Positions 41,424 to 55,104 of a DNA stretch of 64,000 bases are shown piece after piece. Numbering within the stretch: the stretch's first letter is position 1; each line of letters opens with the position of its first letter. The notes under the pieces were generated by a model that did not search any database, was not told the origin of the DNA, and was given only the letters and a program-made list of their open reading frames with translations. This DNA comes from Ornithinimicrobium humiphilum (GTDB lineage: Bacteria; Actinomycetota; Actinomycetes; Actinomycetales; Dermatophilaceae): contig NZ_VFPU01000001.1 in the NCBI RefSeq assembly GCF_006716885.1, positions 1,922,001 through 1,986,000 of the forward strand. The letters run 5' to 3'. The position numbers and the translations under genes are program-made.

Positions 41424-43376
41424 TCAGTCCAGGACCTCGCCTGTGCTCAGGTTAACCGCCGGGCCGGGGTCGGCGCCCTGCAGCCTCGCGACGACCGCCG
41501 CGGCGACGGCCGGGCCGATGCCGGGCACCTCCTGCAGCTCCTCCACGCGGGCGCGGCGCAGCGCCTTGACCGACCCGAACCGCGCCAGCAGCGCCTGCTG
41601 GCGCGCCTTGCCCAGCCCGGGTATGCCGTCGAGCTGGCTCGTGGTCATCGAGCGGGAGCGGCGCTGCCGGTGGAAGGTGTTGGCGAAGCGGTGCGCCTCG
41701 TCGCGGACGCGCTGGAGCAGGTAGAGGCTCTCGCTGGTCCGGGGCAGCACGACGGGGTAGTCCTGCCCGGGGATCCAGACCTCCTCCAGCCGCTTGGCCA
41801 GGCCGACCACGGCCACGTCGTCGACGCCCACGGCCCGCAGCGCGGCCTGCGCGGCGTTGACCTGGGGCAGGCCGCCGTCGACGACGACCAGGTTGGGCGG
41901 GTAGCGGAACTTGGACGACTTCTCGTCGGCGCCGTCCTTGCCGGGTTTCCCCGGGTTCTTCTCGTCGTCGACGACCGGCGCGTTCTTGCCCTGGGACAGG
42001 TAGCGGAACCTGCGCGTCAGCACCTCGTGCATCGCCGCGGTGTCGTCGCCGGTGCCCTCGCGCACGATGAAGCGGCGGTACTCGGACTTGCGGGGCAGGC
42101 CGTCCTCGAAGACGACCATGGAGCCCACGACGTCGGTGCCCTGGACGTGGCTGATGTCGAAGGACTCGACGCGCAGCGGCGCCTCGTCGAGGTCGAGCAG
42201 CTCCTGGAGGTCCTGCAGCGCCTGCGAGCGGAGCGTCAGGTCGCCGGAACGGGCCACCTTGTGGCGAGCCAGCGACTGCTCCGCGTTGCGGGCGACCGTC
42301 TGCATGAGCGTGCGCTTGTCGCCGCGCTGCGGCACGCGGATCCGGACCCGCGCGCCCCGCAGCCCGCTGAGCCACTCCTCCAGCTCGGCGTGGTCGGTCG
42401 GGAGCACCGGGACGAGCACCTCGCGCGGCACGTCGTCGCCGCGCTCGCCGCCGTAGACCTGCTGGAGCAGGTGCTCGACGATCGAGGCGAGGTCCTCGGC
42501 CCCCTTCTCCGAGACCCAGCCGCGCTGGCCGCGCACCCGTCCGCCGCGGACGATGAAGACCTGGACGGCCACCTCGAGCTCGTCGTCGGCCAGGGCGTAG
42601 ACGTCGGCGTCGGTGGCGTCGGGGAGCACGACGGCGGAGCGCTCCAGCGCCCGCCGGAGCGCGCCGACGTCGTCGCGCAGCCGGGCGGCGGTCTCGAAGT
42701 CGAGCTCGGCCGAGGCGGCCCTCATCCGGTCCTCGATGCGGCGCACGAAGCGCTCGCCGTCGCCCGCCATGAAGTCGCAGAAGTCCTCGGCGATCGCGCG
42801 GTGCTCCTCCGCCGAGACCCGTCCCACGCAGGGGGCGGAGCACTTGTCGATGTAGCCGAGCAGGCACGGCCGGCCGGTCTGCTCCGCGCGCCGGAAGACC
42901 CCCGCGGAGCAGGTGCGCACCGGGAACACCCGCAGCAGGGTGTCGAGGGTCTCGCGGATGGCCCAGGCGTGCGCGTAGGGACCGAAGTAGCGGGTGCCGG
43001 GCCGCTTGCGGCCCCGCATCACCTGGGCCCGGGGGTACTCCTCCCCCATCGTCACGGCCAGGTAGGGGTAGGACTTGTCGTCGCGGTACTTGACGTTGAA
43101 CCGCGGGTCGAACTCCTTGATCCAGGAGTACTCGAGCTGCAGCGCCTCGACCTCGTTGCGGACGACGGTCCACTCGACGCTGGCGCCCGTGGTGACCATC
43201 TGCCGGGTCCGCGGGTGCAGCGCCGAGATGTCCTGGAAGTAGGAGGACAGGCGCGAGCGCAGCGACCGCGCCTTGCCGACGTAGATGACACGACCGTGCT
43301 GGTCGCGGAAGCGGTAGACGCCCGGCTCGGTGGGGATCTCACCGGGGCGCGGGCGGTAGCTCCGCGGGTCAGCCAC
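41424..43376 (-). CDS. uvrC: Excinuclease ABC subunit C
   Basis: The nuclease that makes both incisions around a lesion in nucleotide excision repair. The 650-residue protein has an N-terminal GIY-YIG domain ([27 protein letters not shown]), a Cys pattern after residue 150 ([25 protein letters not shown]), a UVR motif near residue 215, the RNase H-like endonuclease domain with [23 protein letters not shown] and VVDGGLPQV, and two C-terminal helix-hairpin-helix units. The GTG start lies within the end of the Rieske gene (8-base overlap), so it is translated from the uvrA-side message. Confidence 0.95.
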   Translation of the reverse strand: MADPRSYRPRPGEIPTEPGVYRFRDQHGRVIYVGKARSLRSRLSSYFQDISALHPRTRQMVTTGASVEWTVVRNEVEALQLEYSWIKEFDPRFNVKYRDDKSYPYLAVTMGEEYPRAQVMRGRKRPGTRYFGPYAHAWAIRETLDTLLRVFPVRTCSAGVFRRAEQTGRPCLLGYIDKCSAPCVGRVSAEEHRAIAEDFCDFMAGDGERFVRRIEDRMRAASAELDFETAARLRDDVGALRRALERSAVVLPDATDADVYALADDELEVAVQVFIVRGGRVRGQRGWVSEKGAEDLASIVEHLLQQVYGGERGDDVPREVLVPVLPTDHAELEEWLSGLRGARVRIRVPQRGDKRTLMQTVARNAEQSLARHKVARSGDLTLRSQALQDLQELLDLDEAPLRVESFDISHVQGTDVVGSMVVFEDGLPRKSEYRRFIVREGTGDDTAAMHEVLTRRFRYLSQGKNAPVVDDEKNPGKPGKDGADEKSSKFRYPPNLVVVDGGLPQVNAAQAALRAVGVDDVAVVGLAKRLEEVWIPGQDYPVVLPRTSESLYLLQRVRDEAHRFANTFHRQRRSRSMTTSQLDGIPGLGKARQQALLARFGSVKALRRARVEELQEVPGIGPAVAAAVVARLQGADPGPAVNLSTGEVLD

Positions 43377-43839
43377 GGATCTGCAGGTCGCCGCCGTCGA
43401 GGGTGACCGTGCGCGCCGTCAGCCCGGTCTCGGCCGGCCCGTCGACGACGTCGCCGGTGGCCGGGTCGAAGGCGCTGCCGTGGCACGGGCACACCACCCG
43501 GCCGTCCTCGAAGAGCGAGGCGGCGCAGCCCTGGTGCGGGCAGGTCGCGTCGTAGGCGTGGAACTCGCCCTCCGTCGGCTGGGTCACCACGAGCCCGGGG
43601 TCGGCGTAGTAGGTCGCCCCGCCCACGGGCGTGTCGGCGGCCGGCACCGTCACGGTGCCGTCGTCGGCGACCGTGGGCTCCGACCCCCCGCCGTCCGGCC
43701 CGCAGCCCGCGAGCGCGGTGACGCCGGCGGGGACGAGCGCCGTGGCACCCGCGGCCCGCAGCACCTGGCGCCGCGAGGCGCAGCAGGTGCGCGCGGCGCC
43801 CGGCCCCTGGTCCGCCGGGACGGTCGACAGGTCTGGCAT
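43369..43839 (-). CDS. Rieske [2Fe-2S] protein with Tat/lipoprotein-type signal
   Basis: A 156-residue exported Rieske protein. The N-terminus carries a twin-Arg start ([10 protein letters not shown]), a hydrophobic core and a lipobox-like LAGC, so export in folded form by Tat and lipid anchoring are likely. The mature part has [12 protein letters not shown] and [14 protein letters not shown], the two cluster half-motifs including the disulphide Cys pair of the cytochrome bc type. There is no quinol oxidase gene nearby. It lies 12 bases after uvrA and overlaps uvrC by 8 bases. Its redox partner is unknown. Confidence 0.9.
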   Translation of the reverse strand: MPDLSTVPADQGPGAARTCCASRRQVLRAAGATALVPAGVTALAGCGPDGGGSEPTVADDGTVTVPAADTPVGGATYYADPGLVVTQPTEGEFHAYDATCPHQGCAASLFEDGRVVCPCHGSAFDPATGDVVDGPAETGLTARTVTLDGGDLQIRG

Positions 43840-43851
43840 GCTTCCTCCTCC

Positions 43852-46860
<3,009 letters not shown>

Positions 46861-46914
46861 GGTAGGTCGCTCTCCTGACACACCCGACCGACTGTCCTTT
46901 TCATGCACACCCCT

Positions 46915-46926
46915 GCATATGTATGC
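46915..46926. repeat. AT-rich palindrome in the uvrA-gltB intergenic region
   Basis: GCATA-TG-TATGC is a perfect 5-bp inverted repeat about midway between the divergent starts, in a stretch unusually rich in A and T for this genome. It includes TATGCT, which could be a -10 for gltB. It may be an operator or simply part of a promoter. Confidence 0.4.
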
Positions 46927-47008
46927 TGCTCCAGATCCCTCGTCGGGCAGCGCCGCCCGCACGTTCCGTCCGGCGCCCCATGGTTGCCCCTCCAGATCGG
47001 GAACACAC

Positions 47009-50000
47009 ATGTCCTCGACGACGTACACGCGTTCCGCCGTCTCCGGCCCACCGGGCCAGGGGCTCTACGACGGCGCCCACGAGCACGACGCCTGCGGTGT
47101 CGCCTTCGTGGCGATGCTCGACGGGGTTCCCCGCCACTCGGTCGTGCAGCAGGCGCTGACCGCGCTGCACAACCTCGACCACCGCGGTGCCGTCGGCTCC
47201 GAGGAGAACACCGGCGACGGCGCCGGGATCCTCACCCAGCTGCCGGACGCCTTCTTCCGCGACGAACTGCCCTTCGAGCTGCCCGAGCAGGGCCGCTACG
47301 CCGCGGGCATCGTCTTCCTGCCCGCCGACTCCGCCGACGCGGTGCAGGCCGAGGTCGACGAGATCGTCGCCGCCTCCGGCCTGCAGGTGCTCGGGTGGCG
47401 CGACGTCCCCGTCGTCTCCGACATGGTCGGTCCCACCGCCCTGTCCGTCATGCCCGTCATGCGCCAGCTGTTCGTCACCGGCGCGGGCGAGGCGGCGACC
47501 GAGAGCGGCCTCGACCTCGAGCGTCGGGTGTGGCTGGCCCGCAAGCGGATCGAGCGGCGCACCGCGGCCTACCCCGTCTCGCTGTCCTCGCGCACCATCA
47601 CCTACAAGGGGATGCTCACCACCGACCAGCTGCCGGCCTACTTCCCGGACCTGCTCGACGCGCGCTACGCGAGCGCCCTCGCGGTCGTGCACTCGCGCTT
47701 CTCCACCAACACCTTCCCGTCGTGGCCGCTGGCCCACCCCTACCGGATGATCGCCCACAACGGCGAGATCAACACCGTCAAGGGCAACCGCAACTGGATG
47801 AACGCGCGCCAGTCGCGCCTGGAGAGCGACGCCTTCCCCGGTCCGCTCGCCGACGCGCTGCCGATCTGCACGCCCGAGGCCAGTGACTCGGCGACCTTCG
47901 ACGAGGTCCTGGAGCTGCTGCACCTGGGCGGCCGGTCGCTCCCCCACGCGGTGCTCATGATGATCCCGGAGGCGTGGGAGAACCACGCCACCATCGACCC
48001 CGACGTCCAGGCGTTCTACGAGTACCACTCGATGCTCATGGAGCCCTGGGACGGCCCGGCCAACCTGGTCTTCACCGACGGCACCCTCGTCGGCTCCGTC
48101 CTCGACCGCAACGGCCTGCGCCCGTCCCGCTACTGGGTGACCGACGACGGCCTGGTCGTGCTCGGCTCCGAGACCGGTCTGCTGCCGATCCCCGACGAGA
48201 AGGTCGTGCGCAAGGGTCGCGTCAAGCCCGGCCGCATGTTCCTCGTCGACCTCGCGAAGGGCGAGATCGTCGACGACGACGCGCTCAAGCGCGAGCTCGC
48301 CGCCCGCGCCCCCTACCGCGAGTGGCTCGACGCCAACCTGGTCCGCCTGGAGACCCTGCCCGACCAGGTGCACGTCCGGCACACCCACGCGTCCGTGGCC
48401 CGCCGTCAGCAGATCTTCGGCTACACCGAGGAGGAGCTGCGCATCCTGCTCGCGCCGATGGCGCAGAGCGGCACCGAGCCCATCGGCGCGATGGGCACCG
48501 ACACGCCCATCGCAGCCATCTCCGACCGGCCGCGCCTGCTCTTCGACTACTTCGTCGAGGCGTTCGCGCAGGTCACCAACCCGCCGCTCGACGCGATCCG
48601 CGAGGAGATCGTCACCTCCCTCGTCGGCTCGACCGGCCCGGAGCCGAACCTGCTCGAGGAGACCCCGGCGCACGCCCGCCAGGTCGTCCTGGACTTCCCC
48701 GTCATCGACAACGACCAGCTGGCCAAGCTGCGCCGCCTCAACATCTCCGGGCACCAGGACCTCGGCGCGACCGTGGTCCGCGGCCTCTACCGCGTCGACG
48801 GCGGCGCCGCCGCGCTCGAGAGCCGCCTGGAGGAGATCTGCGCCGAGGTGGACGCGGCCGTCGAGGCCGGCGCCTTCTTCGTCGTCCTCTCCGACCGGCA
48901 CGCCGACCGCGAGCACGCGCCGATCCCGTCGCTGCTGCTGACCAGCGCGGTCCACCACCACCTGGTCCGCAACAACACCCGCACCCGGGTCGGCCTGCTC
49001 GTCGAGGCCGGCGACGTCCGCGAGGTGCACCACGTGGCCCTGCTCGTCGCCTACGGCGCCGCCGCGGTCAACCCCTACCTCGCCATGGAGTCGGTGGAGA
49101 CGCTGTGCTCGGCCGGCAAGCAGCTGGACGGGCTCGACCCCGACGTCGCGATCCGCAACCTCATCAAGGCGCTGGGCAAGGGCGTGCTCAAGGTGATGTC
49201 CAAGATGGGCATCTCCACCATCGCCTCCTACCGCGGCGCGCAGACCTTCGAGGCCGTGGGCCTGTCCCGCGAGCTGGTCGACCGGTGGTTCACCGGCACG
49301 ACCAGCCAGATCGACGGGGTCGGGCTCGAGGTGCTCGCCCAGGAGGTCGCGCTGCGGCACGCCACGGCCTACCCCCTCTCGGGCATCCCGCCCTACCACC
49401 GCACCCTCGACATCGGTGGCGAGTACCAGTGGCGCCGGGAGGGTCCGCCGCACCTCTTCTCCCCCGAGGCGGTCTTCCGCCTGCAGCACTCGACGAAGGC
49501 GCAGCGCTACGACGTCTTCCAGCAGTACACGCAGCTGGTGGACGACCAGTCCGAGCGGCTGATGACCCTGCGCGGGCTGTTCTCGCTGCGTCCCGACCGG
49601 GAGCCGGTGCCGATCGAGGAGGTCGAGCCGATCAGCTCGATCGTCACGCGCTTCGCGACCGGTGCCATGTCCTACGGCTCCATCTCCCAGGAGGCGCACG
49701 AGACCCTCGCGATCGCGATGAACCGGCTGGGCGGCAAGTCCAACACCGGTGAGGGCGGCGAGGACGTCGAGCGCCTGCTCGACCCCGAGCGTCGCTCGGC
49801 GATCAAGCAGGTGGCCTCGGGCCGGTTCGGCGTCACCTCGGCCTACCTGACCCACGCCGACGACATCCAGATCAAGATGGCCCAGGGAGCCAAGCCGGGC
49901 GAGGGCGGCCAGCTGCCCCCCGGCAAGGTCTACCCGTGGGTGGCGAAGACCCGGCACTCCACGCCGGGCGTCGGGCTCATCTCGCCCCCGCCCCACCACG

Positions 50001-51574
50001 ACATCTACTCGATCGAGGACCTCAAGCAGCTCATCCACGACCTCAAGAACGCCAACCCCCGGGCGCGCATCCACGTCAAGCTCGTCAGCCAGGTCGGCGT
50101 CGGCACCGTGGCGGCGGGCGTGGCCAAGGCCAAGTCGGACGTCGTCCTCATCTCCGGCCACGACGGCGGTACCGGCGCCAGCCCGCTCACCTCGCTCAAG
50201 CACGCGGGCACCCCGTGGGAGCTCGGCCTGGCCGAGACGCAGCAGACGCTGCTGCTCAACGGGCTGCGTGACCGGATCGTCGTGCAGTGCGACGGCCAGC
50301 TCAAGACCGGGCGGGACGTGCTCGTCGCGGCCCTGCTCGGCGCCGAGGAGTTCGGCTTCGCCACCGCCCCGCTGGTGGTGTCCGGCTGCGTGATGATGCG
50401 GGTCTGCCACCTCGACACCTGCCCCGTCGGCGTCGCGACGCAGAACCCCGAGCTGCGCGACCGCTACACCGGCAAGGCCGAGCACGTGGTCACCTTCTTC
50501 GAGTTCATCGCCCAGCAGGTGCGCGAGCTCCTGGCCTCGCTCGGCTACCGCAGCCTGGACGAGGTCATCGGTCGCGCCGACCTGCTCGACACCTCCAGGG
50601 CCCTGGAGCACTGGAAGGCGCAGGGCCTGGAGCTGGCCCCGGTCCTGCACGTGCCGGACCTGCCCGAGGGGGCCTCCCGCCGCAGCGCGGTCCCCCAGGA
50701 CCACGGCCTGGAGGCGGCGCTGGACAACCAGCTCGTCGAGGCCGCGCGACCGGCCCTCGAGGACGGCACGCCGGTCACCGCGTCCTTCCCGGTGACCAAC
50801 GTCAACCGCACGGTCGGCACCCTGCTCGGGCACCACGTCACCCGCGCGGCCGGGCCGGACGGCCTGCCGGACGGCACGATCGACCTGACCTTCACCGGCT
50901 CCGCCGGCCAGTCCTTCGGCGCCTTCCTGCCGCGGGGCGTGACCCTGCGTCTGGTGGGCGACGCCAACGACTTCGTGGGCAAGGGCCTCTCGGGCGGCCG
51001 GATCGTCGTCCGCCCGCCGGAGGTGGCGCCGCTGGACGGCGACCAGGTCATCGCCGGCAACGTCATCTGCTACGGCGCGACGTCCGGCCAGGTCAACCTG
51101 CGGGGCACGGTCGGCGAGCGCTTCTGCGTCCGCAACTCCGGCGCGACCGCGGTCGTGGAGGGTGTGGGCGACCACGCCCTCGAGTACATGACCGGCGGCC
51201 GGGCCCTCATCCTGGGCCCGACCGGCCGGAACATCGGCGCCGGCATGTCGGGCGGCACGGCCTTCGTGCTCGACCTCGACCCCGCCCTCGTCAACCCGCT
51301 GGCCGCCGCCGGCAAGGACCTGCACCTCGACCCGCTGACCGAGACCGGGCACGTGGAGGAGGTCCGCGCGCTGATCGCCGAGCACCTCGAGCTCACGGGC
51401 AGCAGCACCGCCGCCGCCCTGCTCGCCGACGACGACTGGGCGCAGCGCATCACCGTCATCACCCCCCGCCAGTACGCGAGCGTCCTGCGCATCCGCCGCG
51501 AGGTGGAGGAGCGCGGCGAGGACCCCAACGGCCCGCACGCCTGGCAGCTCATCCTGGAGGACTCGCATGGCTGA
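47009..51574 (+). CDS. gltB: Glutamate synthase (NADPH) large subunit
   Basis: It transfers the glutamine amide to 2-oxoglutarate, giving two glutamates. The 1521-residue protein has a short propeptide ending before Cys29 ([11 protein letters not shown]), the nucleophile of the class II amidotransferase; a central domain; the FMN synthase domain with [17 protein letters not shown] and [20 protein letters not shown]; and the [3Fe-4S] Cys residues at 1127, 1133 and 1138 ([15 protein letters not shown]). The C-terminal GXGXG-type beta-helix includes [11 protein letters not shown] and MSGGTAFV. The stop lies 8 bases inside gltD. Confidence 0.97.
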   Translation: MSSTTYTRSAVSGPPGQGLYDGAHEHDACGVAFVAMLDGVPRHSVVQQALTALHNLDHRGAVGSEENTGDGAGILTQLPDAFFRDELPFELPEQGRYAAGIVFLPADSADAVQAEVDEIVAASGLQVLGWRDVPVVSDMVGPTALSVMPVMRQLFVTGAGEAATESGLDLERRVWLARKRIERRTAAYPVSLSSRTITYKGMLTTDQLPAYFPDLLDARYASALAVVHSRFSTNTFPSWPLAHPYRMIAHNGEINTVKGNRNWMNARQSRLESDAFPGPLADALPICTPEASDSATFDEVLELLHLGGRSLPHAVLMMIPEAWENHATIDPDVQAFYEYHSMLMEPWDGPANLVFTDGTLVGSVLDRNGLRPSRYWVTDDGLVVLGSETGLLPIPDEKVVRKGRVKPGRMFLVDLAKGEIVDDDALKRELAARAPYREWLDANLVRLETLPDQVHVRHTHASVARRQQIFGYTEEELRILLAPMAQSGTEPIGAMGTDTPIAAISDRPRLLFDYFVEAFAQVTNPPLDAIREEIVTSLVGSTGPEPNLLEETPAHARQVVLDFPVIDNDQLAKLRRLNISGHQDLGATVVRGLYRVDGGAAALESRLEEICAEVDAAVEAGAFFVVLSDRHADREHAPIPSLLLTSAVHHHLVRNNTRTRVGLLVEAGDVREVHHVALLVAYGAAAVNPYLAMESVETLCSAGKQLDGLDPDVAIRNLIKALGKGVLKVMSKMGISTIASYRGAQTFEAVGLSRELVDRWFTGTTSQIDGVGLEVLAQEVALRHATAYPLSGIPPYHRTLDIGGEYQWRREGPPHLFSPEAVFRLQHSTKAQRYDVFQQYTQLVDDQSERLMTLRGLFSLRPDREPVPIEEVEPISSIVTRFATGAMSYGSISQEAHETLAIAMNRLGGKSNTGEGGEDVERLLDPERRSAIKQVASGRFGVTSAYLTHADDIQIKMAQGAKPGEGGQLPPGKVYPWVAKTRHSTPGVGLISPPPHHDIYSIEDLKQLIHDLKNANPRARIHVKLVSQVGVGTVAAGVAKAKSDVVLISGHDGGTGASPLTSLKHAGTPWELGLAETQQTLLLNGLRDRIVVQCDGQLKTGRDVLVAALLGAEEFGFATAPLVVSGCVMMRVCHLDTCPVGVATQNPELRDRYTGKAEHVVTFFEFIAQQVRELLASLGYRSLDEVIGRADLLDTSRALEHWKAQGLELAPVLHVPDLPEGASRRSAVPQDHGLEAALDNQLVEAARPALEDGTPVTASFPVTNVNRTVGTLLGHHVTRAAGPDGLPDGTIDLTFTGSAGQSFGAFLPRGVTLRLVGDANDFVGKGLSGGRIVVRPPEVAPLDGDQVIAGNVICYGATSGQVNLRGTVGERFCVRNSGATAVVEGVGDHALEYMTGGRALILGPTGRNIGAGMSGGTAFVLDLDPALVNPLAAAGKDLHLDPLTETGHVEEVRALIAEHLELTGSSTAAALLADDDWAQRITVITPRQYASVLRIRREVEERGEDPNGPHAWQLILEDSHG

Positions 51575-53024
51575 CCCCAAAGGCTTCCTGACCTACCGGG
51601 AGCGGGAGAACCGCCCCAGCCGCCCGGTGCCGGTCCGCATCCAGGACTGGAAGGAGGTGCACGGCGAGCAGGAGACCAAGGTCCTGCAGCGCCAGGCGAG
51701 CCGCTGCATGGACTGCGGCATCCCCTTCTGCCACACCGGCTGCCCGCTGGGCAACCTCATCCCGGAGTGGAACGACCACACCCGTCGGGCCAACTTCGCC
51801 GACGCGATCGAGCGGCTGCACGCGACCAACAACTTCCCGGAGTTCACCGGGCGGCTGTGCCCCGCGCCGTGCGAGACGGCCTGCGTGCTGGGGATCAACC
51901 AGCCGCCGGTGACGATCAAGCAGATCGAGGTCTCGATCATCGACCGGGCCTTCTCCAACGGCCGCGTCACGCCGCAAGAGCCCGAGTGGCTGAGCGGCCG
52001 CACCGTCGCCGTCGTGGGCTCCGGTCCCGCCGGCCTGGCCGCCGCCCAGCAGCTCGGCCGCGCCGGGCACACGGTCGTGGTCTACGAGCGTTCGGACGCC
52101 GTCGGCGGCCTGCTCCGCTACGGCATCCCCGAGTTCAAGATGGAGAAGTCGGTCCTCGACCGGCGCCTCGTCCAGCTGCGCGGCGAGGGCATCCGCTTCG
52201 TCACCGGCGTGACGATCGGCGGCGACGGGCCCGACGACCTGTCGCTGGACGAGTTGCGGGAGCGTTTCGACGCCGTCGTCCTGGCCACCGGGTCGACCGT
52301 CCCGCGGATGCTCGACGTGCCCGGCGCCGACCTCGACGGCGTGCACGCGGCGATGAACTACCTGGTCCCCGCCAACCGCGAGGCGCTCGGCGCGGCGCGG
52401 GGCATCGACGCCGAGGGCAAGGACGTCGTCATCATCGGCGGCGGCGACACCGGGGCCGACTGCCTCGGCACCGCCCACCGGCACGGTGCGAGGAGCGTCC
52501 TGCAGCTGGAGATCCTCCCCACGCCCCCGACCGAGCGTCCGGCCGACCAGCCCTGGCCGACCTACCCGATGCTCTACAAGGTCTCCGAGGCGCACGAGGA
52601 GGGCGGCGACCGAGCCTTCGGCGTCTCGACCGTCGAGATCCTCGGCACCGACGGCCGCGTGAGCGGCGTCCGGATGGCCGACGCCCGGCTCAGCGGCGGT
52701 CGCGTCGAGATCGTGCCCGGCACCGAGCGCGACATCCCGGCGCAGCTCGTGCTGCTGGCCATGGGCTTCGTCGGGCCGGACGAATCGGCCGCCCCCGCCG
52801 AGCTGCTCCCCCGCACCCCCCGCAACACCTACGAGCGCGACGCGCAGTTCGCGACCCCGCTCGAGGGCGTCTTCGCGGCGGGCGACTGCGGACGCGGTCA
52901 GTCGCTCATCGTGTGGGCGATCGCCGAGGGCCGGGCGGCCGCGGCCGCGGTGGACCGCTACCTCACCGGGAGCACGACCCTGCCGGCCCCGATCCGCTCG
53001 ACGGACCGTCCGTTGACCGTCTGA
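51567..53024 (+). CDS. gltD: Glutamate synthase small subunit
   Basis: The electron-entry subunit that carries NADPH electrons to GltB. The 485-residue flavoprotein has the N-terminal Cys clusters [17 protein letters not shown] and CPAPCETAC for two [4Fe-4S] centres, the FAD site [20 protein letters not shown], and the NADPH site [16 protein letters not shown], and ends [20 protein letters not shown]. It overlaps gltB by 8 bases and is followed by two strong hairpins. Confidence 0.97.
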   Translation: MADPKGFLTYRERENRPSRPVPVRIQDWKEVHGEQETKVLQRQASRCMDCGIPFCHTGCPLGNLIPEWNDHTRRANFADAIERLHATNNFPEFTGRLCPAPCETACVLGINQPPVTIKQIEVSIIDRAFSNGRVTPQEPEWLSGRTVAVVGSGPAGLAAAQQLGRAGHTVVVYERSDAVGGLLRYGIPEFKMEKSVLDRRLVQLRGEGIRFVTGVTIGGDGPDDLSLDELRERFDAVVLATGSTVPRMLDVPGADLDGVHAAMNYLVPANREALGAARGIDAEGKDVVIIGGGDTGADCLGTAHRHGARSVLQLEILPTPPTERPADQPWPTYPMLYKVSEAHEEGGDRAFGVSTVEILGTDGRVSGVRMADARLSGGRVEIVPGTERDIPAQLVLLAMGFVGPDESAAPAELLPRTPRNTYERDAQFATPLEGVFAAGDCGRGQSLIVWAIAEGRAAAAAVDRYLTGSTTLPAPIRSTDRPLTV

Positions 53025-53029
53025 CGGCC

Positions 53030-53051
53030 CCGGTCGGGCCCGCCCGACCGG
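53030..53051 (+). terminator. First hairpin after gltD
   Basis: A perfect 9-bp stem (CCGGTCGGG and complement) with a four-base loop begins six bases after the gltD stop. Confidence 0.55.
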
Positions 53052-53061
53052 ACCGCCTCGA

Positions 53062-53096
53062 CCGCCGGCCGGTGGGACCTCCCCACCGGCCGGCGG
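53062..53096 (+). terminator. Second, stronger hairpin after gltD
   Basis: A perfect 15-bp stem (CCGCCGGCCGGTGGG and complement) closes a five-base loop. There is no U-tract, as is common in high-GC actinobacteria. With the preceding hairpin it should end the gltBD transcript. Confidence 0.75.
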
Positions 53097-53178
53097 AACG
53101 GCATACCCTGAGGTCCTGGGGTTGCCGACGGCGTGACACCACCCGGGTGCCGTGCGTCGCTCCCGGAAGGAGCGCCTG

Positions 53179-54401
53179 GTGGCCGGTAGGGCGGTCGTCA
53201 CGGCGGGCGGGACCCTGGAGCCCCTCCCGCCGGACGAGCGCGTCCTCGTGGTCGGTGCCGGCCCCGTCGGGCAGACCGCCGCCCTGCTGCTGGCGCGCTA
53301 CGGCATACCGGTGACCGTGCTGGAGGCCCGGCAGCGGCGCGAGCCGGTGGGCAGCCGGTTGATCTGCCAGCAGCGCGACGTGCTCGACGTGTGGTCGTGG
53401 TGCGGCGCCACGACGATCGTGCGCGAGGGCCTGACCTGGCGGCGCGCCCGGACCTTCTACCGCGACCGCGACCTCTTCGCCCTCGACCTGCCGGACCCGG
53501 GCGACAGCCCGCTCCCCCCGTTCGTCAACATCTCCCAGGCCCGCACCGAGGAGGTGCTGGACGCGCTCCTCGAGGCGGAGCCGCTCGTCGACGTCCGCTG
53601 GGGGCACGAGGTGCAGGTCATCACGCAGGACGCCGACGGCGTCACGCTCGGTGTCCGCACCGCGCACGGCGAGGAGCAGGTCCCGGGCGGGGGCTCAACG
53701 CCGGCGTCGCCGACGTGGACAACCTGGCGTGGAAGCTCGCGGCCGTGCTCCGTGGGTGGGCTCCCCCGTCGCTGCTCGACAGCTACGAGGCCGAGCGGGT
53801 CGCGGCGGCCCGCGAGAACCTCGAGGTGACGACCGCGACGATGGACTTCCTGGTGCCGAGGTCGCCGGAGAGGAGGGCGAGGCGGCAGCAGGTGCTGGAC
53901 CGGGCGGTCGACGACGCCGCGGCCCGGTCGCAGATCGACTCCGGACGGCTCTACGAGTCCTTCTGGTACGTCGACTCCCCGCTCACGACGCCCGATCCGT
54001 CGCGTCCGTGGCCGGGCCGGCCCCCGCGCGGGGCCCCTCCGGCACCGGTGCCCGGCGTCATCGTGCCGGACTCGGCCGTGCACGGGACTCCGGGTGACGC
54101 GGCCTCTCCCGGCAGCCGGTTGCGCGCGCTGGTCCGGGGACGGCTGTCGGTGCTCGCCGATGCCCCCGGCACCGCGGCCCGGGCGCTGGCGGTCCTGCGA
54201 CGGACGCTGCCTCCGCAGGTGCCGCTGGCCGCTCTCGACCTCTCGTCCCTGCCGGGCGGGGACCCGGTCCGCGCCGGGCTGGCGTGGGAGCCGGGCGACC
54301 TGTGGCTGGTCAGGCCCGACGCGCACACCGCGGCGCGGGTCCGCTCTGAGGACGAGCTCGTGGTGGCGGCCACCCGGGTGCTGGGAGGGTCCGAACCGTA
54401 G
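53179..54401 (+). pseudogene. FAD-dependent aromatic monooxygenase, internal deletion and frameshift
   Basis: The remains of a PheA/TfdB/MhpA-type flavin hydroxylase. A GTG with AAGGAG six bases upstream opens a frame with the FAD site VLVVGAGPVGQTAALLLARYG and RLICQQRDVLDVW, up to HGEEQV near 53685. The reading then continues in another frame from RGLNAGVADVDNLAWKLAAVLRG (about 53690) to the stop at 54401. The intact family needs a DG motif and a GDAAHxxPP motif between these parts; both are missing, so roughly 100 or more codons were lost with a frame change. The joined length is about 407 codons against some 520-560. Without repair it cannot bind FAD normally. An assembly error is the main alternative. 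Confidence 0.75.
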
Positions 54402-54404
54402 ACT
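54399..54404 (+). promoter_or_regulatory. Leaderless -10 element of the MBL-fold gene
   Basis: TAGACT overlaps the end of the broken monooxygenase and is followed by seven bases and the ATG at 54412, with no Shine-Dalgarno sequence. Confidence 0.5.
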
Positions 54405-54411
54405 CGCGCGC

Positions 54412-55104
54412 ATGAGCGATCCTGGCGACGACGACCGCGGCCACGTCACCCCCGGGAGCGCGCCCTGGCGGCTGGACCTGGCCGGTGCGACGGTGCACAA
54501 GCTCAGCGTGTCCGAGATGGACAACAACGTCTACCTGCTGACCTGCACGGCCACCGGCGAGCGGCTGCTCGTCGACGCCGCCGACGACGCGGACCGGATC
54601 CTCGACCTGCTCCGCAGCACCTCGGCGGACGGCAGCACGACGCTGGGCCAGCTGGTGACGACCCACCAGCACTGGGACCACCACCGGGCCCTGCCCGAGG
54701 TGGTGGCCGCCACCGGAGCGACCACCCTCGCGGGCGCGGACGACGCCGACGCCCTCCCGGTGCCCGCGGACCGGCGGCTCGAGGACGGCGACACCGTGCG
54801 CGTGGGGGACCTCGTCCTCGACGTCGTCGGTCTGCGCGGGCACACGCCCGGATCGGTCGCCCTCGCGCTGACGGCCGGCGGCGACGTGCCCCGCACGGTG
54901 CTCTTCACGGGTGACAGCCTCTTCCCGGGCGGCCCGGGCAGGACGCGGGCGCCCGAGGACTTCACCTCGCTCATGGACGACCTCGAGGCGCGCGTCTTCG
55001 GCGTCTACGACGACACCGCGCTCGTCCTGCCCGGCCATGGCGACAACACCGTGCTGGGTCGCGAGCGGCCGCAGCTGGGCAGCTGGCGGGCCCGCGGCTG
55101 GTGA
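54412..55104 (+). CDS. MBL-fold metallo-hydrolase
   Basis: A 230-residue metallo-beta-lactamase-fold hydrolase of the glyoxalase II-like group, reaction unknown. The metal motif is THQHWDHH (HxHxDH; residues about 83-90), then GHTPGSVAL with the next His, FTGDSLFPGGPGRT with the bridging Asp, and LPGHGDNT with the last His. Similar genes accompany uvrA in many actinobacteria; here gltBD and the broken monooxygenase lie between. The start is set by the leaderless -10. The stop overlaps the next GTG. Confidence 0.88.
   Translation: MSDPGDDDRGHVTPGSAPWRLDLAGATVHKLSVSEMDNNVYLLTCTATGERLLVDAADDADRILDLLRSTSADGSTTLGQLVTTHQHWDHHRALPEVVAATGATTLAGADDADALPVPADRRLEDGDTVRVGDLVLDVVGLRGHTPGSVALALTAGGDVPRTVLFTGDSLFPGGPGRTRAPEDFTSLMDDLEARVFGVYDDTALVLPGHGDNTVLGRERPQLGSWRARGW

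Noticed and set aside
40455..43406. A 983-codon plus-strand frame opposite rapZ and uvrC
   Set aside because: Same shadow effect; the composition is unlike protein families and it covers two well-supported genes.
46901..51580. A 1559-codon open frame antisense to gltB
   Set aside because: Long open frames opposite GC-rich genes are a codon-bias effect. The frame has low-complexity Arg/Gly/Asp/Val composition, no domains, and runs across the gltB start region; gltB is clearly real.
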